64,000 nt of DNA from Rathayibacter iranicus NCPPB 2253 = VKM Ac-1602 (GTDB lineage: Bacteria > Actinomycetota > Actinomycetes > Actinomycetales > Microbacteriaceae): the NCBI RefSeq assembly GCF_003149025.1, contig NZ_QGDV01000006.1, forward strand, positions 1 through 64,000, read 5' to 3'. Each line of letters begins with the position of its first letter. Position 1 is the first letter of the stretch. The position numbers and the translations under genes are program-made. A model generated the notes under the pieces. That model searched no databases, was not told the origin of the DNA, and saw nothing but the letters and a program-made list of their open reading frames with translations. Positions 57,193 to 64,000 of the stretch are shown piece by piece.

Positions 57193-58245
57193 ATGCGTGT
57201 TTTGCACGTCACAGAAGCATTTGGCGCCGGCACTGCGGGAGCCATTAAGCAGTATGTCTCCGCACTTCCCGAGCATGAGCACTCCCTCGCGTTCAGTGAA
57301 CGAGCGGAGGCTCCAATCGATGAATCCGCGCTTGCTCTCTTCACGGGCATCGAGCGGCTTCCGGTGGGTCACTTCCGTCGAATCCGCGCCATTCGGACTT
57401 TGACGGCCGGTGGCCGCTTCGACCTCGTGCACGCGCACTCCTCGTATGCAGGCACCTATGTGCGCCTGGCGAGAACCCGGCGCTCGGTGCCAATCGTCTA
57501 CACTCCACACTGCCTCGCATTCGAGCGGCGCGACCTGTCTCGCTCCGTTCGTGCCGCAATTCGGATCCTTGAAAACCTCCTTGCCGTCAATACGACAGTC
57601 TTCGCCGGCTGCTCCCCCTACGAGACGATTGTCACCTCGAATTTTATTGGCGGATCATCGGCACGAGCCGTGTACGTCCCCAACGTGAGCGCCGGCGACG
57701 TGCGTCTAGCACAGCCCCATCCGGGGCAGGACAAGGCGGTGCGGATCCTAGGTATAGGGCGCATCGCACCGCAGAAAGACCCACAATTTTTCGCCGACAC
57801 TGTCATGGCCCTTCGCGCTCGGCACTCTCACATCACAGCTACATGGATCGGCGACGGCGAACCAAAGCTCCGTCGCCAGCTCGAACTCGCAGGAGTACAC
57901 GTCACAGGGTGGCTCACGTTCGCACAGGCGCGCGCAGCATACAATTCGGCGCCGTCTATTTACCTTCACACCGCGCTCTGGGAGGGCTTCCCCCTCTCGA
58001 TCCTCGAGGCGGCGAAGGCCGGTGTGCCCGCCGTGATCCGGGAGCTACCGCTCTATCGCGGAATCGATATTCCGGGTCGAGTGGCGACCCCGCATCACGC
58101 TGCAGCCGAGGTCATCGCTCTTCTCGCAAGTGATCAGGCGTGGCAGGAGCGGATTTGGCACCTTCGGTCGGCGCTCGCCGACAACCGATCGGATGTACAG
58201 ACCGCCCGTCTTCAGCACGCCTACAAGATTGCCGTCAACCAATGA
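57193..58245 (+). CDS. GT4-type glycosyltransferase
   Basis: This 350-residue GT-B enzyme starts MRVLHVTEAFGAGTAGAIKQYV with the acceptor-side Gly-rich loop, has a DLVHAHSSYAG segment in domain one and YLHTALWEGFPLSILEAAKAGVPAV in domain two, whose E-x7-E pair binds the donor. It overlaps the next glycosyltransferase by ATGA. Donor and acceptor sugars cannot be told; a surface polysaccharide is likely from the neighbours. Confidence 0.85.
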   Translation: MRVLHVTEAFGAGTAGAIKQYVSALPEHEHSLAFSERAEAPIDESALALFTGIERLPVGHFRRIRAIRTLTAGGRFDLVHAHSSYAGTYVRLARTRRSVPIVYTPHCLAFERRDLSRSVRAAIRILENLLAVNTTVFAGCSPYETIVTSNFIGGSSARAVYVPNVSAGDVRLAQPHPGQDKAVRILGIGRIAPQKDPQFFADTVMALRARHSHITATWIGDGEPKLRRQLELAGVHVTGWLTFAQARAAYNSAPSIYLHTALWEGFPLSILEAAKAGVPAVIRELPLYRGIDIPGRVATPHHAAAEVIALLASDQAWQERIWHLRSALADNRSDVQTARLQHAYKIAVNQ

Positions 58246-59297
58246 GATCAAAGCCTTTGGTCGTGGTCAACGCCCGACACCTGACCCAGGCGACGACAGG
58301 CGTGCAACGCTTCGCCCACCAGATTTGCGAGCGCCTCAGCGAGCTAAGGCAAGATGTGGTGTTCGTGGCTCCTCAAGGTGATCTTCAAGAATCGAGTTTT
58401 CCAGTCCTTCAGATCGGGCGACTCCGGGGACACCTTTGGGAGCAGGTAGAGTTACCCCTCTTCCTTAATGCCCGTGGGCATCCTCTGCTCGTGAACCTCA
58501 TGAGTACTGCGCCCGCCCTTTATCGCAACCAGATCATGACTCACCACGACATCACCTACGTGCGTCATCCAGACAGCTTTTCGTGGTCTTTTCGAACCCT
58601 CTACGGAGTTCTGACTCCTGCGTCACTGAGATCATCTCGGGCTATCGTGACTGTCAGTGAATTCTCACGGCAAGAGATCAGCGGTCACTACGGCATTGCT
58701 TCTGAAAAAATCACCGTCGTACCTAATGCGGTAAGTGGGATCTTCACGCCCGGCTCCACGCGTTCAACGGAGCGTTTCCTCCTCGCCGTCTCATCACCGA
58801 ACAAACATAAGAATTTTGACGCGATGGTTCACGCTTTCGAGCAGGCCAATATTCCCGCCGACTTCTCACTAAAGATTGTCGGCACTCAGTCAGCATCATT
58901 TTCGCGCGCGGCTCAATCGCACAATTTGGCTCGAGTCCACTATCTCGGTCGCCTGTCCGACGATGAACTTGTCGAGGTATATAGAAGCGCCACCGCATTC
59001 CTCTTCCCTTCACTTTACGAGGGATTTGGTATTCCGCCGCTCGAAGCCCAGGCCGTTGGCACACCAGTCCTCGCCGCATATGCCGCGGCGATTCCAGAGG
59101 CTCTGGGGGACAGCGCACTTTACTTTGACCCGTCGAGGGCGGGAGACATGGTGTCTCGGATCGAAGACATCGCCACCGACAGCTCACTCCGCACCGAATT
59201 GACAAACAAGGGTTACTCGAACGTCCGTCGGTACTCGTGGTCCAGCTCTGCACGTCAGCTCAACAATCTTATCGAGGAACTGCTCTCAGCGAAGTAG
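58242..59297 (+). CDS. GT4-type glycosyltransferase, low G+C
   Basis: This 351-residue GT-B enzyme opens VVNARHLTQATTGVQRFAHQI, has TVSEFSRQEISGHYGI and LFPSLYEGFGIPPLEAQAVGTPVLA with the E-x7-E donor site, like mannosyl/rhamnosyltransferases of capsule clusters. Base use differs: 60 of 120 bases at 58621-58740 are G or C, well below 45 of 60 in gabT (31141-31200), suggesting recent acquisition. Start codon and the upstream stop overlap (ATGA). Confidence 0.85.
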   Translation: MRSKPLVVVNARHLTQATTGVQRFAHQICERLSELRQDVVFVAPQGDLQESSFPVLQIGRLRGHLWEQVELPLFLNARGHPLLVNLMSTAPALYRNQIMTHHDITYVRHPDSFSWSFRTLYGVLTPASLRSSRAIVTVSEFSRQEISGHYGIASEKITVVPNAVSGIFTPGSTRSTERFLLAVSSPNKHKNFDAMVHAFEQANIPADFSLKIVGTQSASFSRAAQSHNLARVHYLGRLSDDELVEVYRSATAFLFPSLYEGFGIPPLEAQAVGTPVLAAYAAAIPEALGDSALYFDPSRAGDMVSRIEDIATDSSLRTELTNKGYSNVRRYSWSSSARQLNNLIEELLSAK

Positions 59298-59425
59298 CGC
59301 TTTCGATCGAGCATTATTCGTTACCGGTGACTCCCTTGCGGGGGGCATTGATAGTCTCGTCTCCAACTACCCTTGCGAGGGCGATAGCGGTCGATCTTGA
59401 CCTATCGCAGGGAGGCGAGACGCTC

Positions 59426-62400
59426 ATGCCATCTAAAATGGTTGCGCTATCTATTGCAACAGCTTTGTCCCTCGGTGGGTTCGTCAGCGGTACGACCACG
59501 GCCATCGTTTTCGCGGGTCTTCAGTGGACGGTTGGCGCCGGTTCCTGGTCGGCCTCGGAGGGCAAAATGGTCGCTCAAGCACAGGCCGCTAATGGATACA
59601 GCGACGCCCCTATTGACAGCGGCGCGTCGATAGAGTCGACGTTTTCCGTATCGAAATGGGACGCCACGTCTTGGGTGGGTATCAGTCAAAAGGACGTAGA
59701 CGGTGACGTAAGAGCACTGCGAATACGCGTGGCCTCGAACTCACTGTCCTGGCAAGTTCATGACGGAAGGGGTCTCCCCCTTGATGGGACCACGATGGTC
59801 CGCGGAGGAACGGAACAGGTCCCTACAACCGCCTCCACATTCACACTAGGCCTTAACCTTGTTGGCACACAGCTTTCTGTGATGGTCGCTGCTGACGACA
59901 AGCCAGTTCTTTCAACCGCCGTCGACTGGACATCGCGCGCGAGTGGTATTGGGACCCGAGGGGGCTTAATCGTCCGAGACACCACCGCCACCTTTAGCAG
60001 CTTCACGACAGCGAACGCTTTGCCTGATACTGCGGCCGTTCTCGGCGGAGCTTGGTCCGACTCCGCGTGGACATCCAATGCCAGTGGTGGCGTATCACTT
60101 GCGCCGAACTCGCGAAAGTCTGCTACCGCGTACGAGGTCTCTGACTCTCTCGCTGCGTCGTACGAAATCTCCCTTGACGGGCGTCACCGGTCTGGGGCGT
60201 CAAGTCAGTGGCTCGGCCTTGCCACCAACGATAGGGCAGAGGACTCACCGAAAGGCTTCGTCTTTAGAATCTCTTTCGATGCGTCGGGAGAAATCGGGCG
60301 CTGGCAGCTTCACCGCAGTGCCCCGGCACTGACGAGCGCGACCCTGCTCAACTCGGGAACGTTTTCGGGAGCCAACGCAGGAACCCAGTTCCGCCTCTCG
60401 CTAGCCGTCACCGATTCGTCATCGATGGTTGCAAGAGTCACCCGATTGGACACTAATAGAGAATTAACTCGACTTTCCCTTAATGGGCTTTCATCGATCA
60501 TCCCGCGCGGAGGAGTTGCGGGAATCTATGCAGTCGACTCAAAGCCGACAGTCACTGCCTTCGTACGGAAAAATGTCGGCACCGATCGTCCCTTCTCCGT
60601 GGTTTCATCATTCTCAACTCCGGATAAAGGCACTCCGGGGCCGAATATGCAGGCGCAGCGAGGACGATGGAAGATCGAGAATGGACGGCTCGTTCCGGCT
60701 GCGATGGATCCCGCTGGCAGCAAACGCGCCATCGCCGTCGTCACGCGTCCAGCAACGACAGATACCGACTGGAACACTAGCACCGATATCCTGCTGGACC
60801 GCTCTGCAAACCCTCTCGGTGAGTCCGGGCTTGTCTCTAATTCTATCAGAACCGCTGCCTGGAATTACAACCAGATCGGATTATTCGCATCTCTTCCCAG
60901 CACGACGTCGCCCTCCGCCGCCTGGCGGCTCGTTCAGATCATCGAGAACAAGGAGACCCTCATTCAGCAGGGAACGATCCCTGTCGCAGGGACCGCATCT
61001 CTGACGCTGAGAATGATGCACAAGAAGGACTCTGATACTGTAGAGGCAGTTGTGATCGGCGCCGGAGGATCACAGGCAACGGGAGCCGGCTCGGTCGATG
61101 CTAGCCTCTTCGACACTGGAAAGCCAGGGCTGTGGACACGCACTGGTGGGGCTTCCTTCGACAATTACACTTACGACACGAAAGCCGGAGCGTCTGCACC
61201 GATTCCGACGTCCACTCTCGCCTGGGAGCCGAAGACCGCGACGATTATGAGTCCGCTCGTCGACAATCGCCCGACCGTCGATGAGCGACTCGTCGTGGAC
61301 AAGACTTTCGCTCGCTCTCCCGTGCCACAGGCCCTCCTTACCACAGCGAGTAAACAGTACGTCGCATACTATGACTCCGAGGGCTACATGTCCGTGGCGG
61401 TACGACCACTGGATAAGACTTTCGATGAGGGCGAGAAGCGGCGACTTCCCGGAAATCCATCCGACCTGCGCACGGCGAGCGACACGCATAACCTGATTGC
61501 TATAGCCGTCGACAAAGACGGTCGGATACACGTTAGCGGGAACATGCACGGACGCTCCCTCCTCTATTTCATGACCGATACGAGCGGTAGTCTGACCAGC
61601 TTTAGTCAAGTCAAATCCCTTGGGTTTCCAGAAGATGAGAGTTACATCACGTACCCTCGCTTCATTTCATCGGCGGCTGATGGTCCTTCCTCCCCACTCG
61701 TCTTCGGCTTCCGAGCAGGAGGCAGCGGTGACGGTAGCTGGGTGTATTTCCAGTTCGACGGATCATCGTGGACCCGGTTGAGCAGGATCTTCGGCGACCG
61801 AACGCTTGCCGGCCGCACCGTGAGCGCCTACCCGGACGGGCCGGTGAAGGGGCCGGACGGACGCTACTACGTCGCCTGGAACTGGAGAACATCGACCGAT
61901 GTTTCGCAGTCATCTCGCGTCTCGTTCGCGGTCAGCAACGACCTGCAAACCTGGCGCGCCGCCGACGGCAGCACACTATCGTCACCGATCTCCTACGACG
62001 ATACAAAGGCAATCGTTGACGACGTCCCTGAGGGCTGCGGCCTAGCCAATGGGCTGGTACAGCTCGGCTTCGACAGCGCCTCTGCACCAATCGTGGTCTA
62101 CTCCAAGCTCGACTCCTGCGGCCCAGATGGAAGCAATCAGCTCTATGTGAGTCGATGGTCTAACGGAAGCTGGCTGAACAAGCAGGTCTCGGATTGGTAC
62201 GGACACTGGCAACCCTCCGGGACGTCGAGCGTTGAGTTCCAGATGTCCATCGACACACCAGTAGTGCCACGCGGCACGAACTACCTCGCCGTGTCGTATC
62301 GGTATGGAAAGACGGGGAGGTACTTTATTCTCGACGGAGCGTCGCTCGATGTCCTCTTCGAGACAGAGCGCGCGAGTCGCCTTCCGATGCTTCCATTGCT

Positions 62401-62584
62401 GCCGGATTCTACCTACCAATGGAATTTCGTCGACGGCTCAAGCACTGGAGATGCGGCAGACTGGATGCTCGTGTGGACCAGCTATCCGGGAAACAACGAC
62501 CGTGACAACGGGAAGCCGACCTCGCCGCAGGATCTCTTCGTGGTCAAAGTCACCAAGTCGGCTCTTACTCCGCCCGCAGAGTGA
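59426..62584 (+). CDS. Exported multidomain protein with BNR_4-like propeller, possible polysaccharide lyase
   Basis: This encodes 1052 residues. A hydrophobic N-terminus (residues 5-30) looks like a signal or anchor. Three tandem beta-sandwich, concanavalin-like modules of about 190 residues follow (roughly 32-195, 200-385 and 390-585, each opening with a W-containing strand and ending in TFSSF/TAFV/SFDNY). The C-terminal half (595-1052) resembles the BNR_4 beta-propeller: ASDTHNLIAIAVDKDGRIHV, then SGNMHGRSLLYF with His688, His702 and His708, and ESYITYPRF. Some BNR_4 members are ulvan or rhamnose-glucuronate lyases (PL24/25/27). Start ATG 59426 has GGAGG 10 bases ahead. Its job may be to cut or release the polymer made next door; this is inference. 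Confidence 0.6.
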   Translation: MPSKMVALSIATALSLGGFVSGTTTAIVFAGLQWTVGAGSWSASEGKMVAQAQAANGYSDAPIDSGASIESTFSVSKWDATSWVGISQKDVDGDVRALRIRVASNSLSWQVHDGRGLPLDGTTMVRGGTEQVPTTASTFTLGLNLVGTQLSVMVAADDKPVLSTAVDWTSRASGIGTRGGLIVRDTTATFSSFTTANALPDTAAVLGGAWSDSAWTSNASGGVSLAPNSRKSATAYEVSDSLAASYEISLDGRHRSGASSQWLGLATNDRAEDSPKGFVFRISFDASGEIGRWQLHRSAPALTSATLLNSGTFSGANAGTQFRLSLAVTDSSSMVARVTRLDTNRELTRLSLNGLSSIIPRGGVAGIYAVDSKPTVTAFVRKNVGTDRPFSVVSSFSTPDKGTPGPNMQAQRGRWKIENGRLVPAAMDPAGSKRAIAVVTRPATTDTDWNTSTDILLDRSANPLGESGLVSNSIRTAAWNYNQIGLFASLPSTTSPSAAWRLVQIIENKETLIQQGTIPVAGTASLTLRMMHKKDSDTVEAVVIGAGGSQATGAGSVDASLFDTGKPGLWTRTGGASFDNYTYDTKAGASAPIPTSTLAWEPKTATIMSPLVDNRPTVDERLVVDKTFARSPVPQALLTTASKQYVAYYDSEGYMSVAVRPLDKTFDEGEKRRLPGNPSDLRTASDTHNLIAIAVDKDGRIHVSGNMHGRSLLYFMTDTSGSLTSFSQVKSLGFPEDESYITYPRFISSAADGPSSPLVFGFRAGGSGDGSWVYFQFDGSSWTRLSRIFGDRTLAGRTVSAYPDGPVKGPDGRYYVAWNWRTSTDVSQSSRVSFAVSNDLQTWRAADGSTLSSPISYDDTKAIVDDVPEGCGLANGLVQLGFDSASAPIVVYSKLDSCGPDGSNQLYVSRWSNGSWLNKQVSDWYGHWQPSGTSSVEFQMSIDTPVVPRGTNYLAVSYRYGKTGRYFILDGASLDVLFETERASRLPMLPLLPDSTYQWNFVDGSSTGDAADWMLVWTSYPGNNDRDNGKPTSPQDLFVVKVTKSALTPPAE

Positions 62585-62645
62585 GAACCCGGCTTCTCCG
62601 GCCGCACCACGTGCTGAGAAATGATTGACGTTCTTGCAGGAGACC

Positions 62646-63602
62646 CTACGCGTTCCGCCGGCCGCGGCGGCGGCGGCGTTCGAGTGCGACAGCTCGTAGT
62701 TCTGCTATCGTCCTGAAAACCACGCCGGGGGCTCGTCGGACGGAAGGGAGGAGCCCGGCGACGATAGTTCGCACCGTCGGGCGTTCATTCATCCCCGCGT
62801 GCTCGACGCGGTGCGAAAGCGCCACGGCGAACATTCGCGCAGCGACGAGCGGCCGACCCGAGAGCGCCGTCCAGAGAATGGGCGGAAGCATACCAATACC
62901 CGCGGACACCCGAACTCTCCAGGCGAGCAGCAGATCCTCGTCAATCGGAGGGGTAGGACCGTCGATTCCCTCAATCCGGCTCGCTAGCAAGTCCCGCATG
63001 GCGACCGAAGCACCGGTCCGTACGGTGAGTTCTGGGAGACCACCTTTCGTTCGATCGAAGAACGGTCCCGCGTCTCCGATCGCCAGAAGGCTCTGAATGA
63101 GGTTTCTCTTCGACCACTCGTGCCTGTCCCTGTAGGCGTGGAGAAGACAAAGGATGAAGGCGCCGTCGTAGTCGGGAACCGTGATATCTACGCCGGCGCA
63201 CTCCATGGCAGTCCGGCGCTCCCACAGCGCATCGAACGCGGTTGCAGGCGCGACGAGCAGACCGGGAAAGCTGTTGTGCAGATCGATGTCACATGGCCAC
63301 TCGGGATTGATCAAAGTGACGGCATGGGCGCGCATCATTCTGGGCAGATCATCATCCGAGTCCCTTTCGACCCATCCTCTCTCGAGAAGCGCTTCCTTTA
63401 CTACCTCGAAGTCGTCAGGCGAGACGAGCACATCGGCGTCGCTCGGAGAATACGGCGGCGTAAGTTCGTAGTGCAGATTCACCGGTCCCTTGATGGACAA
63501 CACCCTTGCCCGCTTCGCCGCGCCGACCTCGTGCACGAGCACGTGCGCAAGCCGAGTTGCTACTGCGAGAGGAAGGACGTCGACTGGTCCCTCTGATACC
63601 AT
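62646..63602 (-). CDS. Nucleotidyltransferase-like protein (NTP_transf_5 type)
   Basis: This 318-residue protein begins with a helical part, then VLSIKGPVNLHYE and SPSDADVLVSPDDFEVVKEALLERGW (Asp55 and Asp57 as the metal pair), and CDIDLHNSFPG (104-114), the third acidic site. This is the order of uncharacterised nucleotidyltransferases often found with PqqD-like genes and HprK-like kinases in polysaccharide or lasso-peptide clusters. Most of the C-terminal 180 residues are helical with an Arg-rich end. It is divergent from the PqqD-like gene with 59 bp between starts. Confidence 0.65.
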   Translation of the reverse strand: MVSEGPVDVLPLAVATRLAHVLVHEVGAAKRARVLSIKGPVNLHYELTPPYSPSDADVLVSPDDFEVVKEALLERGWVERDSDDDLPRMMRAHAVTLINPEWPCDIDLHNSFPGLLVAPATAFDALWERRTAMECAGVDITVPDYDGAFILCLLHAYRDRHEWSKRNLIQSLLAIGDAGPFFDRTKGGLPELTVRTGASVAMRDLLASRIEGIDGPTPPIDEDLLLAWRVRVSAGIGMLPPILWTALSGRPLVAARMFAVALSHRVEHAGMNERPTVRTIVAGLLPSVRRAPGVVFRTIAELRAVALERRRRRGRRNA

Positions 63603-63608
63603 CAGAGG
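63590..63608. promoter_or_regulatory. Palindrome over the nucleotidyltransferase start codon
   Basis: CCTCTGAT-ACC-ATCAGAGG is a perfect 8-bp inverted repeat around three bases. It contains the start codon of the 62646-63602 gene and lies 54 bp from the PqqD-like start. It could be an operator for both, or a start-masking hairpin in the mRNA. Confidence 0.45.
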
Positions 63609-63661
63609 CTCCCCCCTTGCGACTGACGATCCGCAGGTAATGACGAATCGGAAGGATGATT

Positions 63662-63925
63662 ATGTCTCGATTTGCGGTTGAACGCCACGGTCACGATGTA
63701 TATGTCATGCCACTCGATGGACCGCACGCTCTGACACCTCGCATGTTCAATGAGACCGCCTTCGCGATCATCCAGGCTTTCAACCATACGGGTTCGGTGG
63801 AGGCGACCGTCGCGAAGCTGAGCGACGCATACAAGGTCCGTCCGGAGGACATCGACTCCGACGTGCGATCCGTACTGCGGGACGTTGCGAAACTTGGCGT
63901 TCTGTCGGCCATTCCGGACCTCTGA
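63662..63925 (+). CDS. PqqD-like protein (RiPP recognition element fold)
   Basis: This 87-residue protein shows the PqqD pattern: an N-terminal beta-hairpin (VERHGHDVYVMPLDGPHALTP), RMFNETAFAIIQAFNHTGSVEATVAKLSDAY and a final LRDVAKLGVLSAIPDL helix. PqqD-like proteins bind leader peptides in RiPP pathways or serve as partners of HprK-related kinases in envelope polysaccharide loci. Start ATG 63662 has AAGGA 5 bases upstream; ATG 63656 is less likely. Downstream genes lie beyond the window, so the cluster type is open. Confidence 0.7.
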   Translation: MSRFAVERHGHDVYVMPLDGPHALTPRMFNETAFAIIQAFNHTGSVEATVAKLSDAYKVRPEDIDSDVRSVLRDVAKLGVLSAIPDL

Positions 63926-64000
63926 CCGCTGTTGGCGCCGGTGGTCAGCCCGACATGTCTCGTCACCGCTGTACCCCGGATCCGAGCGCCAGGATCGCGT

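Overview
The window is high-G+C, densely coded actinobacterial DNA. The best fit is a Microbacteriaceae-type organism (Rathayibacter/Clavibacter/Curtobacterium-like). This rests on the run of ispG, a Rip1-type site-2 protease, dxr, proS, nusA, ylxR and infB, on actinobacterial IF-2 with a long Pro/Gly/Arg-rich N-terminus, on many GTG starts, and on an ATP synthase operon led by tsaC, wecA and an AtpI-like gene. The genus is inference.

Layout. (1) 1-8 kb is accessory. The left edge holds an IS5-like transposase start and a truncated LXG (type VII secretion toxin) N-terminus. Next is a tightly overlapped minus-strand operon: MFS transporter, DRE-TIM aldolase, degenerate alpha/beta hydrolase, isopropylmalate-dehydrogenase-like enzyme, RraA-like enzyme and DUF6282 metal hydrolase. 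It diverges from a LysR regulator and a 4-oxalocrotonate-type tautomerase and looks like an uncharacterised catabolic pathway for a hydroxy/oxo-polycarboxylic acid. (2) 7.4-28 kb is mostly conserved core: SGNH hydrolase, SDR-DUF2867, ribF, truB, panE, a P-loop-less uridine-kinase-like protein, short mutY, rbfA, infB, ylxR, nusA, proS, ispG, site-2 protease, dxr and a double-FKBP lipoprotein. (3) 28-41.5 kb concerns polyamine/GABA nitrogen metabolism: two gabT paralogues, plsC, osmC, asparaginase, a complete potABCD-type ABC transporter and an Lrp regulator with a class III aminotransferase. An FHA protein and a PP2C phosphatase lie between. (4) 41.5-45 kb is a short stretch with DUF4192, TspO, alkylation repair (ogt-tag) and yaaA. 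(5) 45-55 kb is the full F1Fo ATP synthase operon (tsaC-wecA-atpI-atpBEFHAGDC), closed by a strong hairpin. (6) 55-64 kb is a surface-polysaccharide region: rfbA, rfbB, two GT4 glycosyltransferases of lower G+C, a 1052-residue protein with a BNR-type propeller, and, divergently, a nucleotidyltransferase-like gene and a PqqD-like gene that probably open a further cluster beyond the right edge.

How the parts fit: putrescine-type amines imported by PotABCD could be deaminated by the class III aminotransferase under Lrp control, with GABA then taken by GabT. No aldehyde dehydrogenase is present in the window. RfbA/RfbB start dTDP-sugar synthesis for the glycosyltransferases, and WecA would supply the lipid-linked first sugar. 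No tRNA, rRNA or CRISPR array was recognised.
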